Shown piece after piece: positions 41,401 through 49,976 of a DNA stretch of 64,000 bases (positions are counted from its first letter, which is position 1; each line of letters begins with the position of its first letter). The notes below the pieces were generated by a model. The model made no database searches, was not told where the DNA came from, and saw only the letters and a list, made by a program, of their open reading frames with translations. A program made the position numbers and the translations under genes. The DNA comes from JALOKP01 sp963800865 (GTDB lineage: Bacteria > Acidobacteriota > Polarisedimenticolia > J045), in the NCBI GenBank assembly GCA_963800865.1, contig CAWDCL010000005.1, positions 434,001 to 498,000 of the forward strand, in the 5' to 3' direction.

Positions 41401-41526
41401 CTGGTCTGGACGAGCGGAGGCACGGCAGGGCATCCGGGATTCGCGTCGAGCGGGGCCCGGACCTGGAACGTGGGGACGCTCTGCGGCATGAGCGCGGACG
41501 ATCACGGCAGGGCCGCGTGCCCGTGA
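38467..41526 (+). CDS. Secreted subtilisin-family (S8) serine protease with fibronectin-type and C-terminal domains
   Basis: A 1019-aa exported protease. Signal peptide (LVLVPMLVCAACVLVSAAG), an I9-type propeptide region (about 45-140), then the S8 catalytic domain with Asp199 (GGQDTGYRW), His251 (GHGTHTMGT), the oxyanion Asn in ASAGNSGSS and Ser431 (DGTSMAGPHVAG). After it come two fibronectin-type-III-like modules with conserved YRIYRSTG/YRIYRSTT and a C-terminal beta-sandwich. Strong ribosome site GAGGGG before the ATG. It probably degrades extracellular protein and may use the type II pathway to leave the cell. The intact triad suggests activity. Confidence 0.93.
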   Translation: MFRMARLVLVPMLVCAACVLVSAAGESAADLPPNLHWWVVQHTENGQRADFFVVLKGQADVSPARALPDKKDKGRFVFSALTQAAESAQGPLRAWLDARGVRYQPFWIVNAILVQGGDRALAIEAARRPEVARVEGNPVIRNLLPRPGAIEDLGGSAPPVPASPALAPDSVEWNISKVNAPAVWSQGFRGEGVVVGGQDTGYRWTHNALKSKYRGWNGTTADHNYSWHDAIHTGGGSCGADSPFPCDDYGHGTHTMGTVLGDDGGSNQVGMAPQAKWIGCRNMDGGAGTPATYLECFQFFLAPTRLDGSSPDPTKSPDVTNNSWGCPVSEGCSWDTLQTAVDNQEAAGIMTVASAGNSGSSCNTVTDPPALYRSAYTVGSTTSSDSMSYFSSRGYATGTNAMKPEIVAPGSGVRSSYYTSDSAYTTMDGTSMAGPHVAGAVALLWSAHSCFLNRQDDTQTALSAAALDLPGIVESCGGDYVTGPNNTWGNGRLNILAAVNAGCLCTVPGVPAIDAATVPGDNQVTVSWTPGSPAGDTYRIYRSTGACPGGAFTLVRSGQAASPWTDTGVSGGITYAYKVAAQDSTGGCESAPSGCVSATATGPCTLAPGFAGLSSVSNAAQSTCALTLSWTAATASCSGPVRYRIYRSTTSPVALVPANQVASGVEGTTYVDATDLVSGTTYYYVVRAFDLSNGVEDANVVERAGAPTGPVSTQTLTELFEGAGGFDLPGWSTATLSGPVNWAWSDTYSQSPTHSWYARDAGSAGDKVLVSPPVGVQSNSRLSFYHGFRFEGTTSSCKDGGTLEYAVGPGYATWTVVPEAWFTANGFNGTVSSCCGNPLAGKRAWCVSNSSAQPVTLDLGALDGKSVRLRWHEGEDSSGSSAGWYVDSVVISDAAVGATCATGSAPPPPVADSALFTRAGADLLSVSYDAATCSAQKVIVLYNALGTWDGYAGCAQPDGGNSGSTMVDSAGQVNVWYNLVWTSGGTAGHPGFASSGARTWNVGTLCGMSADDHGRAACP

Positions 41527-41666
41527 GCGGACGCGGTGCGGGAGGTCGAGGGGCAAGGCGCGCGGGGTCTGCCCGGGTGCTGCACGCCGCCCCACTCCGC
41601 ATCTGACTGGAGGATGCCTCCCGCGCCGGGGCGCCGCTCCATCCCCGTTCCTGGCGCACGTCCTGC

Positions 41667-41685
41667 CTGTTCGAGAATTGAACAG
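41667..41685. promoter_or_regulatory. Dyad CTGTTC-N7-GAACAG upstream of sigma-54 promoter
   Basis: Perfect 6-bp inverted repeat with a 7-nt centre, about 170 nt upstream of the predicted start of the 68-aa gene transcript. This is the usual distance for an enhancer-binding activator, but the sequence differs from the dyads at 5476-5514, so a different regulator is implied. Confidence 0.4.
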
Positions 41686-41819
41686 CTCGTTCCGAGACCG
41701 TGAGCCTCGGGACGCTGATCGTCCTCGGGCTGCCGGCTGCCAGGCGGACTCCCCCTCGAACTCGAACGTAACTCGCGGACCGAGAAGACCGTGACCGCGG
41801 TCGCGTCGCGGGCGCGGCG

Positions 41820-41837
41820 TTGGCCCGCCTCTTGCTT
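41820..41837 (+). promoter_or_regulatory. Sigma-54 (-24/-12) promoter for the 68-aa gene
   Basis: TTGGCCCGCCTCTTGCTT: GG (41822-41823) and GC (41834-41835) are separated by 10 nt, and both core elements match TGGCACG-N4-TTGCW with one mismatch in the important positions. The predicted start of transcription is near 41847, giving a leader of about 95 nt. The remaining sequence of 41527-41819 shows only the dyad at 41667. Confidence 0.72.
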
Positions 41838-41941
41838 AACAGGTCGTCACCGCGCAGTCGGGCGCGGTGCACGCACGAGATCCGCAGGTGAGGAGAGTCC
41901 CGCGAGAGGGACAGGCGGAGACCCCGCCGGAGGAGAGCCAG

Positions 41942-42148
41942 ATGAGCCGCAAGCTGCAGGTAACCGAGCTCGAGAAGCGCGTCGCCCCGACCGTCTTCAC
42001 CACGATCGGGCAGTTGCTGTCGATGCTGCCGCAGGACTCCACGCTCCCGGCGAACATGAAGGCCGTGGGCAACCTGTCGCCCGACCAGAGGATCGCGGTT
42101 TCGGATTCGCTCTGGCAGGCGCTCCAGCAGGGCGCGAAGCGCCGGTAG
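41942..42148 (+). CDS. Small protein (68 aa) under sigma-54 control
   Basis: A short basic protein (MSRKLQVTELEKRVAPTV at the start, LWQALQQGAKRR at the end) with no recognised family and no clear membrane helix. The unit is unusually complete: a sigma-54 promoter (41820), a perfect GGAGGAG ribosome site 5 nt from the ATG, and a strong intrinsic terminator 23 nt after the stop. It is therefore probably a monocistronic, strongly expressed transcript of about 350 nt. The RNA may also act as a regulator in its own right. An upstream in-frame ATG would lack the ribosome site. Confidence 0.78.
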   Translation: MSRKLQVTELEKRVAPTVFTTIGQLLSMLPQDSTLPANMKAVGNLSPDQRIAVSDSLWQALQQGAKRR

Positions 42149-42170
42149 TCGGTTTTCCTGCGCATGATGA

Positions 42171-42203
42171 GAGGCGCGGCACTCGGCCGCGCCTCCTTTT
42201 TTT
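42171..42203 (+). terminator. Strong intrinsic terminator after the 68-aa gene
   Basis: GAGGCGCGGC (42171-42180), loop ACTCG, GCCGCGCCTC (42186-42195), a perfect 10-bp stem, followed by CTTTTTTT (42196-42203). This is the only canonical hairpin-plus-T terminator I found in the window. Confidence 0.9.
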
Positions 42204-42341
42204 CATCGCGGGGCTCCGGGCACGGCGGCCCGGATTCGGTGTCGCGCCGCGAACGCCCGGGTCGAAGGCGAGCCTGGTCGCTCCGGCGACGGTGCCGCGG
42301 TGCTGACACTCGCGGCTTGCAGGCGGCCGCAGGGCGTGCGG

Positions 42342-43226
42342 CTACTTCTTCCCCTGGCCGGCACTCCCGGTGAGCCCCTTGTTGACCAGCACGCTGACCT
42401 CCACTCGGCGATTCTGCGCGCGTCCCTCCTCGGTGTTCTCGTCCGCGACCGACTTCGTGGACCCGTAGCCCATGGGGGTCGTGATCCGCCGCAGCGGGAT
42501 GTCGTGCTTGACCGCCAGGTACTGGACGACGGCGTTGGCGCGGCGCTGGCTGAGCTCGAGGTTCTTGTCGAAGTCTCCGGTGGAATCGGTAAAGCCCTGC
42601 ACCTCGATCGTGTAGTTCTTCGCGCCGGGCGCGCTCGCGGCGAGTTCGTCGAGGGATGCCTTGGCTTCCGGCGAAAGATCGGCCTTGTTCACGGCGAAGT
42701 ACACGGTGGCGGTCTTCAGCACGTCGTAGTCGTCGAGGGCCGAGATCCGCTGGTCGGTCGAGGCGATATCGCGCAGCGCCTGGTCGGTCTTGTCCGCGAG
42801 CGGATCGGTCATCGTGTAGGACGTCACCGCCGCCTTGTAGTCCGACTTCTTGAACCGGATTCCCCGGGCCACCAGCCGGCCCTCGGCATCGCCCGTACCC
42901 TTGACGGTCACGATCAGGCCCGGGACGAGGGCCGTGACGTCGAACTCCTTGCCGGGCTTGTCGTCCGTCGCCTTGGTCTTGATGGTGGTGGTGTCGGTCA
43001 GGAGGACGACCGTATCCGCTCGCGTGCTCTCGCGCAGCACGAGCGTCTCTCCGTCGCGGGTGACGATCACTCCCTTCAGCTCGAGGGCTTCGCCGGCACT
43101 CACGGCGCGCTTCTGGCCCGGCTCGGACGCACCGTATGCGCTGCCCGAGAGCAGCACCCCGACGACCAGGACCGACCCGAGGGCCACCACGCGCCACATC
43201 TTCATGCCCGGGACTCTCTTGCTCAT
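42342..43226 (-). CDS. OmpA-family outer-membrane protein with N-terminal DUF5666-like domain
   Basis: A 294-aa exported protein: signal peptide (VVALGSVLVVGVLLSGSAYG), an N-terminal beta-strand domain with VIVTRDGETLVLRE typical of DUF5666, and a C-terminal OmpA peptidoglycan-binding domain (KTATVYFAVNKADLSPEAK, VQGFTDSTGDFDKNLELSQRRA, MGYGSTKSVADENTEEGR). It anchors the outer membrane to murein. The ATG at 43226 with GGGAGGCGG upstream is chosen over earlier in-frame ATGs. It points away from the small gene and its terminator. Confidence 0.9.
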   Translation of the reverse strand: MSKRVPGMKMWRVVALGSVLVVGVLLSGSAYGASEPGQKRAVSAGEALELKGVIVTRDGETLVLRESTRADTVVLLTDTTTIKTKATDDKPGKEFDVTALVPGLIVTVKGTGDAEGRLVARGIRFKKSDYKAAVTSYTMTDPLADKTDQALRDIASTDQRISALDDYDVLKTATVYFAVNKADLSPEAKASLDELAASAPGAKNYTIEVQGFTDSTGDFDKNLELSQRRANAVVQYLAVKHDIPLRRITTPMGYGSTKSVADENTEEGRAQNRRVEVSVLVNKGLTGSAGQGKK

Positions 43227-43418
43227 GCTCCGCCTCCCTGTCATTTCTGCAATCGGTGTCGTGTGTCAGCGAGTTAGTCAGAGCGCCCTTCGCGCTCCGA
43301 GGCGCATTCTTGCAGAGTCTTGTCACTCCTCGCCAGAGGTCGAGCCTGTGCTCTCCCCGGGAAGCCCCATGCCGTCGGAGGACGGCCGCATCAGGGACGC
43401 TCGCACGGAGCGCGCCCC

Positions 43419-43582
43419 GAGTGCGAAACGACGAAGTTCCGACCCGTCGGCAACGCCTCGCAGGCCCGTGCGCGGGCCCGGAGGGGGCCGCCTGTTGCGA
43501 TCCGGGATCGCCGGCCTGCTGGGCCACAACCGTTGCGTCTCAGCGCGGTTCTCTCGTCGATCGAAGAGCGGAAGAGGGCGCT
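43419..43582 (+). repeat. Dispersed intergenic repeat, two modules (copy 1)
   Basis: Fills most of the 393-nt gap between the OmpA gene and the pilin gene. Module 1 (43419-43521) aligns over about 100 nt with 49819-49922, sharing TCGCAGGCCCGT and GCGATCC…GATCG. Module 2 (43532-43582, GTTGCGTCTCAGCGCGGTTC onward) aligns with 58815-58866. Both look like remnants of one non-coding element family. The rest of 43227-43619 holds no gene. Confidence 0.6.
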
Positions 43583-43619
43583 TCGGTTACGTGACACTGG
43601 CCCGGATCACGCTCTCAGG

Positions 43620-44074
43620 TCAACGCTGCTGACCTTCCGGCCACTGGATGAAGGCGCCGTTGCTGAAGAAGATGTCGGCGTCGAAATTCTGCGTCGGGCC
43701 GCCGGTGCCGACGAGCCCGTCGTTGGCGTTGCCCTTGGCGTAGGACTGGATCGTGTACTCGGAGCCGTCGGCGCACTCGTACTGCATCAGACCGCTCCAG
43801 CCGTCCTTCGCCGGGCTCTCTTGATGTAGACCGGCTCGATGCTCAACCCGCCGCTGCTGCCGTCGACGGGGCCGGAGTAGACCGGGTAGAAGTTGAAGTC
43901 GATCGAGTAGCTCTCGACCGCGGTCCCGATCGAGCGCATGTCGGCCATCGTCCGCTTCTGCTTGCCGCGGTCGATCGCGTTGAGCAGGTTCGGGATCGCG
44001 ATGGCGGCGATGATGCCGATGATGGCGACCACGATGAGAAGCTCAATCAGGGTGAAACCACGATCGCTCTTCAT
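43620..44074 (-). CDS. Type IV pilin / GspG-like pseudopilin, one frameshift
   Basis: Prepilin leader and helix: MKSDRGFTLIELLIVVAI, then AIPNLLNAIDRGKQKRT and SIGTAVESYSIDFNFYP, which is the GspG-like type seen in Acidobacteriota. The first frame stops at 43787 after ...EPVYIKRA. One base is missing (near 43817), and the next frame continues through DGWSGLMQYECADGSEYTI and SYAKGNANDGLVGTGGP to the true end at a TGA at 43620-43622. Repaired length about 151 aa. The start ATG 44074 has GGAGC about 9 nt upstream. It would build a type II secretion pseudopilus or pilus fibre, which fits the many secreted proteins around it. Confidence 0.85.
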
Positions 44075-44724
44075 GCTTTTCAGCTCCGCTTGGCTCCGCC
44101 CTCTTCGGTACGAAGCCGCTGTGAGAGTACTCCCTTCCCGGCGGCGCCGCAGATCCGCGAGGGACCCCTCTCTTCCGGTCCCGCCTGAGACATCGTCGAA
44201 GAGGGAGCTCGATTCCACATTCCGCACTTCTCCGCTTCGTGTCGGGCGGGTTCACGAGCGGGTGCAGTGTGCCAGCGGGCCTTGGAGCGCACTCAGGGCT
44301 TCCAAGTCCCGTCCGTGCAGCGACCCGTCATCCGCCGCGCATTGGTTGAGGCGGGAATCTCCTCGGCGGCTTCCGTGGCGTCGGGCGACCGCGGTCTCGA
44401 GCGCTCGCTGCCCGCATGCTGGACCGCTTCGGCGAAAGGCGTTGTGGAGAGGCCCACCGGGGGTTGCGCGACATTACTCGCCCTGCTTGCCGGTAATGAG
44501 CCCACTCGCCATGGCGCCCGGCGTACATTGCTCCCGTCACCGACCTCCCCCGGCCGGTGTCCGTCTCGGAGGGGGAGATGGGCAGGCTCGAAGACCTCGG
44601 GCTAGCTCGGGAGGACGGCGGCGCGTTCCGCGCCGGCGTTCGTCTGTGGAAGCCCTTCTATCGTGAGCTGCGACGCGGCTTCCGCCCGTGCGTTCGTCCT
44701 GCCCCGACCCGTGGAGGTCCGACC
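44075..44724. other. 650-nt intergenic region between divergent genes, nothing recognised
   Basis: Divergent region between the pilin gene and the FG-GAP gene. I searched it for sigma-54 promoters with correct spacing, tRNA, terminators and dispersed-repeat copies and found none. An 8-bp palindrome GAGTACTC is present at about 44125. Open frames here are short and look like shadows of random high-GC sequence. Confidence 0.5.
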
Positions 44725-47700
44725 ATGAGTGCCCGCCTGTGCATCCTCGCCCTCTTCGCGAGTTCCGTGTCCCTGGCGGCCGCGCCGCCGCAGCTGCCGG
44801 CCGGCGCGCCGTCGTCATGGTGGACGAAGGTGGAGGCCGCGATCCGTGACAGCGAGTACCACGTGACGTGGCAGGATCGCACTGCGCTCGCGGATCTCGA
44901 CGGCGCGTGGCAGGCACCGAACCGCGCGCACGGCTTCCGGACCTACTTCACGCCCGAAGGCATCCGCGTCGTCCCGCGGCGCACCGACGCTCCAGGCTGG
45001 GAGTGGGCGCTCGCCCTCGCGCACTTCGGCCGTGGGGACCTGCGGTGCACGTTCGGCCCGGCGCGTCTCGTGCCGCGGGAGGAGCGCATCGAGTACCTGC
45101 GGGGCGACGTCACCGAGTGGTACGTCAACTCGCCGCGCGGTCTGGAGCAGGGCTTCGACCTGGCGCGGCCGCCCGAGGAGGCGGGGTGTTCCCCCGAGTC
45201 CGGGTCGGGCGCCGGCGACGCGTCCGCCGTAAGCCTCGACCTCGTCCTGTCGGGCGACCTCGTCCCCGCGATCGCCGGCGACGGGCAGGCGATCGACTTC
45301 CGCTCGCCCGAGCACGGGGTCGTCCTGCACTACGCCGCGCTGGTCGTGACCGACGCCGGCGGCAGGCGGCTGCCGGCGCGGATGGAGGGCTACGCGCGCG
45401 CGGGCGAGCGCGGCATTCGGATCCTTTTCGACGACGCGGACGCCGTGTACCCCGTGACCGTGGACCCGCTGGCCACAACCCCGGCGTGGACGGTCTACGG
45501 CGGCGCGGCCGGGGCCCTGTTCGGCATGTCGCTCGGGACAGCGGGAGACGTGAACGGCGACGGCTACTCCGACGTCATCGTCGGCGCGCCGGAGTTCGAC
45601 ACTGGCCACGATCACGCTGGCCGGGCGTACGTCTTTGCCGGCTCGGCGAGCGGGCTCTCGATCGAGCCCTACTGGCAGACGGAGGGCCTGAACGAGGACT
45701 CGCTGCTGGGCGAGTCGGTCGGCACCGCCGGCGACGTGAACCGCGACGGCTACTCGGACGTCATCATCGGAGAGCCCGGGCGCAGGCTGGGGGTGTACAA
45801 CGAGGGGCAGGCGCTCGTGTACTACGGATCGCCAGCGGTTCCTTCGGCCTTGCACGTGCTTACCTCCACCGACCTCTCCCAGGCCGAGAGGTTCGGCTAC
45901 CGCGTCTCCGCGGCCGGCGACGTCGACGGCGACGGCTACGGCGACGTGCTCGTCGGCGACTCGCCCAGCTTCGGCTACACGGGCGGCAACAACCGCGCGT
46001 TCCTGTTCCGCGGGTCCGCCACCGGGATCGTCCGACCCGCCTCGTGGGTCGTCGAGAGCGACCAGGCCAGCGACGGCTACGGCAGGGTCGCGACCGCGGG
46101 CGACGTCAACGGCGACGGCTACTCGGACATCCTCGTCGGGGCCCCGAGTTACGTCCACGATGGAACGGCCAACGAGGGGGCCGTGTTCGCGTACTACGGC
46201 TCCGCGTCGGGACCGTCGACCGTCCCGAACTGGAGCGCCTACAGTCACGATCCGGTGACGCTGTTCGCATACGGTCCCTCGACCGCGGGGGACGTCAACG
46301 GCGATGGCTACGCCGACGTGATCATCGGGGACGCCTACGCCGGGAGCAGCGGCCGCGCGTGGGTCTACTACGGGTCGAGCGCCGGTCTCTCGACGACGGC
46401 CGGCTGGCAGGTCGACGCACTCGAGCCGGGCACCACCTGGTTCGGATACGCCGTCGGAACCGCCGGAGACGTCAACGGCGACGGCTACGCCGACGTGATC
46501 GTCAGCGACTACTCCGCCACCACCGGCGACCTCTCCTTCAACGGGGCGGTGTACGTCTTCAACGGCTCGCCCACGGGCCCGAGCCTCACGCCGACCTCGA
46601 TCCTCGAGGGCGATTCCAACCTCGCCTACATCGGAGTAGCAGTCGGCCCCGCCGGCGACGTCAACGGGGACGGCTTCGCGGATGTGATCGTCGGCGCGCC
46701 CTACTACGAGAACACCGCGTGGAACGAGGGGATGGCGTCGGTCTACCTCGGATCCCCGTCGGGCTTGAAGAGCTCGGGCTGGTCCGTCACGGGGAAGCAG
46801 TCGGGCGCGGGCTTCGGCTTCGTGGTGGCGGGCGTGGGCGACGTGAACGGCGACGGTTACAGCGACGTCGCGGTCACGGCCAACAAGTACGACGCGGGCC
46901 AGTCCGACGAGGGTCGCGTGCTGGTGTTCCACGGTGGCGCTGCGGGACTGCGCACGACGGCGTCGTGGTCCGGCGAGGGGGACCAGGCGTCTGCATGCTA
47001 CGGGTGCGCAGTCGGCGCGGCCGGCGACGTCAACGGCGACGGCTATGGCGACCTCGTGGTCGGCGTGCCGTTCTACGACGGCGCAACGTACACGAATGAG
47101 GGACGGGTGCTCCTCTACCACGGTTCGCACTCGGGCCTCGCGACCGGTGCCGCCTGGAGCCGCACGGGCGGCCAGGCCGGCATGGGTTACGGCAACGCCG
47201 TCGGCACGGCCGGTGACGTGAACGGCGACGGCTACGCGGACGTCGTCATCGGCGCTGACCTGTACGACAACGGCGTGTACACGGACGCGGGCCGCGCTTT
47301 CGTGCACCACGGCTCGATCTCGGGGCTCGGTGCCTCGCCGGCGTGGATGACCGACGTCAAGCAGGTCGGGGCCGCGCTCGGACACGCGGTCGCGACGGCG
47401 GGCGACGTGAACCGCGACGGCTACTCCGACGTGATCGTCGGGATCGAGTTGTACGACAGCGACGGGTGGATCGACCGCGGCCGCGCGGTCGTCTACAACG
47501 GATCGGCGACGGGGCTCGGGGGCACGCCGTGGACCGTCGACGGGCAGGGCAGCAACGACCACCGGGGGACCGCGGTCGCGGGCGCGGGCGACGTCAACGG
47601 CGACGGCTACTCCGACGTGCTGGTCGGCGAGCCCGGCGACGACTACACGGCGATGACGGACCGCGGCCGCGTGTTCGCGTACTACGGCTCGTCCGAGGGC

Positions 47701-48804
47701 CTCTCCACGAACGAGGACTGGAGCCTCACCGGAACGCAGGAGAACGAGTTTCTCGGCGAGGCGCTCGCCTCGGCCGGAGACGTGGACGGCGACGGGTACG
47801 CCGACGTCGTCGTCGGCGCGCGGCTGTACGACGGGCTCGCGACCGACGAGGGGCGCGCGTGGGTCTACCACGGCTCTGCCGCGGGGCTCGGCGGCACGTC
47901 GGGCTGGTCCGTCACCGGCGGCCAGGCGAGCACGTACTACGGGGCGAGCGTGTCCTCCGCGGGCGACGTGAACGGCGACGGCTACGCCGACCTGCTCGCC
48001 GGCGCGCCGGGCTACAACGGCACGCTCACGGACGAGGGGATCGCGGTCCTGTACTACGGAAACGGCGGCCGGGGCCTGTCCCTCACGCCGCAGCAGCGTG
48101 GCTACACCGACGCTCGTCCCGTCGCACACCTCGGAGCGTCGGACAGTCCACTTGGCTTCCGGCTCGCGTTCGTCCTGCGGACCCCGTTCGGTCGCGGCAG
48201 GATCGCCGTCGAGCGCGAGGTGAAGCCGCTGGGCGCGCTCCTCGACGGCCGCGCGACCGAGGTCGCGGTCGAGTACCGCGACACCGGTCCCACCGGCACC
48301 CAGATCAGCCTGCTCGAGAGCGACCTGATCGACGAGAAGCCGTACCACTGGCGGGCGCGGTTCCGGTACGACAGCGTGACCACGCCCTTCGCCCAGCGGA
48401 GCCGCTGGTTCACGATCCCGACCGGCGGATGGCAGGAGGCGCACCTGCGGACCGGCGATCCCGCGGCGGCGGGACGCGTCCCCGACACCGGCACACCGCT
48501 GCTCGTGACGAGAGCCGCCGCAGGGAAGATCACGCTGACCTGGGCCAACTCGTGCATGCCGACCGACGCCGACTACGCGATCTACGAAGGGACGGCGGGC
48601 GAGTACTACAGCCACGAGATGCGGTACTGCAGCACGGGCGGCGCCACGACCCGGACGCTGACGCCGCTCTCCGGCCAGACGTACTACCTCGTCGTGCCGC
48701 TGAACGGGACGCGCGAAGGCTCCTACGGCACGGACTCGCAGGGGCACGAGCGCCCGGTCGGCATCCTGACGTGCCTGCCCCAGCAGGTCGGGGTGTGCCC
48801 GTAG
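44725..48804 (+). CDS. Large secreted FG-GAP/integrin-alpha-type repeat protein
   Basis: A 1359-aa exported protein. A signal peptide (CILALFASSVSLAAA) precedes an N-terminal beta-rich domain (about 230 residues), then fourteen FG-GAP/VCBS blades of about 60-65 residues, each with the Ca2+-binding loop AGDVNGDGYSDVIVGAP or a close variant (AGDVDGDGY, AGDVNRDGY). Fourteen equals two seven-bladed propellers. A C-terminal portion after the last blade (…GRGLSLTPQQRG, YAIYEGTAGEYYSHE) forms another beta domain. GGAGGT lies 7 nt before the ATG at 44725. It is probably surface exposed; no enzymatic site. Confidence 0.9.
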   Translation: MSARLCILALFASSVSLAAAPPQLPAGAPSSWWTKVEAAIRDSEYHVTWQDRTALADLDGAWQAPNRAHGFRTYFTPEGIRVVPRRTDAPGWEWALALAHFGRGDLRCTFGPARLVPREERIEYLRGDVTEWYVNSPRGLEQGFDLARPPEEAGCSPESGSGAGDASAVSLDLVLSGDLVPAIAGDGQAIDFRSPEHGVVLHYAALVVTDAGGRRLPARMEGYARAGERGIRILFDDADAVYPVTVDPLATTPAWTVYGGAAGALFGMSLGTAGDVNGDGYSDVIVGAPEFDTGHDHAGRAYVFAGSASGLSIEPYWQTEGLNEDSLLGESVGTAGDVNRDGYSDVIIGEPGRRLGVYNEGQALVYYGSPAVPSALHVLTSTDLSQAERFGYRVSAAGDVDGDGYGDVLVGDSPSFGYTGGNNRAFLFRGSATGIVRPASWVVESDQASDGYGRVATAGDVNGDGYSDILVGAPSYVHDGTANEGAVFAYYGSASGPSTVPNWSAYSHDPVTLFAYGPSTAGDVNGDGYADVIIGDAYAGSSGRAWVYYGSSAGLSTTAGWQVDALEPGTTWFGYAVGTAGDVNGDGYADVIVSDYSATTGDLSFNGAVYVFNGSPTGPSLTPTSILEGDSNLAYIGVAVGPAGDVNGDGFADVIVGAPYYENTAWNEGMASVYLGSPSGLKSSGWSVTGKQSGAGFGFVVAGVGDVNGDGYSDVAVTANKYDAGQSDEGRVLVFHGGAAGLRTTASWSGEGDQASACYGCAVGAAGDVNGDGYGDLVVGVPFYDGATYTNEGRVLLYHGSHSGLATGAAWSRTGGQAGMGYGNAVGTAGDVNGDGYADVVIGADLYDNGVYTDAGRAFVHHGSISGLGASPAWMTDVKQVGAALGHAVATAGDVNRDGYSDVIVGIELYDSDGWIDRGRAVVYNGSATGLGGTPWTVDGQGSNDHRGTAVAGAGDVNGDGYSDVLVGEPGDDYTAMTDRGRVFAYYGSSEGLSTNEDWSLTGTQENEFLGEALASAGDVDGDGYADVVVGARLYDGLATDEGRAWVYHGSAAGLGGTSGWSVTGGQASTYYGASVSSAGDVNGDGYADLLAGAPGYNGTLTDEGIAVLYYGNGGRGLSLTPQQRGYTDARPVAHLGASDSPLGFRLAFVLRTPFGRGRIAVEREVKPLGALLDGRATEVAVEYRDTGPTGTQISLLESDLIDEKPYHWRARFRYDSVTTPFAQRSRWFTIPTGGWQEAHLRTGDPAAAGRVPDTGTPLLVTRAAAGKITLTWANSCMPTDADYAIYEGTAGEYYSHEMRYCSTGGATTRTLTPLSGQTYYLVVPLNGTREGSYGTDSQGHERPVGILTCLPQQVGVCP

Positions 48805-48884
48805 CTCGCTTGACTCACGGAGCTTCAGCTGCGGACGATGAGCCGTGTCGTGCGCCAGCGAACCGTAAGGTGCTGTGCCCGGCG

Positions 48885-49733
48885 ATGGGTATCGCGCGGA
48901 TCGCGGCCGTGCTCTCCCGCGCGGGGCTCCATCTCGGGCGGACGACCGTCCGCCGGATGCTGAAGGGCCGGCCCCGACGTGTCGCGTCTGCGGTGACCGA
49001 CCGGAGCGAGCGCCGCATCCGGTCCCCGCGCCCGAATCACATCTGGCTGGTCGACCTGACCACCGTGCCGACGCTCGCCGGCTTCTGGGTTACGTGGATG
49101 CCCTGGTCGGTCCCCCAGCGCTGGCCGTTCTGCTGCTGGGTCGCCGTCGGAGTGGACCGCTTCTCGCGCCGGATCATGGGCGTCCGAGTCTCCCGGGGCC
49201 GACCGACCGCCGTGGCGATGGCCGACTTCCTGGCCGGCATGATCCGGGCTGCGGGTGAGAAGCCTCGGCACCTGATCACGGACCGCGGGAAGCAGTTCAC
49301 GGCGCGGGCGTTCCGGCGCGGCTGCCGTCGCGCCGGGGTTCGGCAACGCGTCGGCGCAATCGGGAAGCACGGCAGCATCGCGCTCGTCGAGCGCTGCATC
49401 CGGACGCTCAAGGAAGAGGGTGTGCGGCGCTGGCTTGCGCCCGTCCGGTGGCGCACCGTCGGGAGGGAGCTGTCGCTCTTCGCTGACTGGTACAGCGGCC
49501 AGTGCCCGCACGCCGGGCTGGCCGGCGCGACGCCCGACGAGATCTACTTCGGGCGGCGGCCAGCGCATCATCGGCCACGCTCCGAACCCCGGGCGCGCCG
49601 GCCGCGCGACGCACGGTGTACTCGACCGCAGGCGTCGGTCCGCGGGCGGCCGGGCGTGAATCTCGGGCTCGACGTCGGCTTCCTGGCGGGTCGGGCGCAC
49701 CTGCCGATCGTCACGTTGACTCGCGCCGCCTGA
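48885..49733 (+). mobile_element. Transposase of rve/IS3- or IS481-like type, 5'-truncated
   Basis: A 282-aa frame with the N-terminal MGIARIAAVLSRAGLHLGRT segment followed by an integrase core: IWLVDLTTVPTLAGFW (first Asp), HLITDRGKQF (second Asp) and GSIALVERCIRTLKEEG (Glu), then DWYSGQCPHAGLAGATPDE. The three acidic residues are present. Upstream of the ATG the frame continues for only about 15 residues of transposase-like sequence (PANRKVLCPAMG), whereas an internal-deletion derivative at 52775 retains more N-terminal sequence (PVNRFPDLVAHLV). So the helix-turn-helix half is missing and the element is probably not autonomous. It lies directly after the FG-GAP stop. Confidence 0.8.
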
Positions 49734-49818
49734 TGGCGCCCCCTGGGTGCCGCGGTCCGGGGCGACGTGTGTCTTCGCGCATCCGGACGGCACGCTCCAC
49801 ATGCGTCACTCGCACCCC

Positions 49819-49974
49819 GATGGCGAAACGGACGGAGACCTCGCCCATCGCCGGCGCGTCGCAGGCCCGTCTGCGAGGCCGAAAACGGCCACTCGCCGCG
49901 ATCCAAGATCGGTGGCCTACAGCACCGAGGCGTCAGTCACGTCGAGGCGTAGATGCGGTTTTGGCGAAGCACAC
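49819..49974 (+). repeat. Dispersed repeat following the transposase (copy 2)
   Basis: Starts 85 nt after the transposase stop and includes TCGCAGGCCCGT, CGCGATCCAAGATCGGTGGC and, further on, CACCGAGGCGTCAGTCACGT. The last part matches 56758-56808 at roughly 80% identity, and the first part matches 43419-43521. The core CGATC-CAA-GATCG is an inverted repeat. It probably marks the right end of the IS, from which the other copies derive. The remaining part of 49734-49976 shows nothing else. Confidence 0.65.
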
Positions 49975-49976
49975 CT

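Noticed and set aside
42300..43277. 325-aa plus-strand frame opposite the OmpA gene
   Set aside because: The minus strand has a clear signal peptide, a DUF5666-like domain and an OmpA domain; the plus frame is a shadow rich in Arg, Asp and Val.
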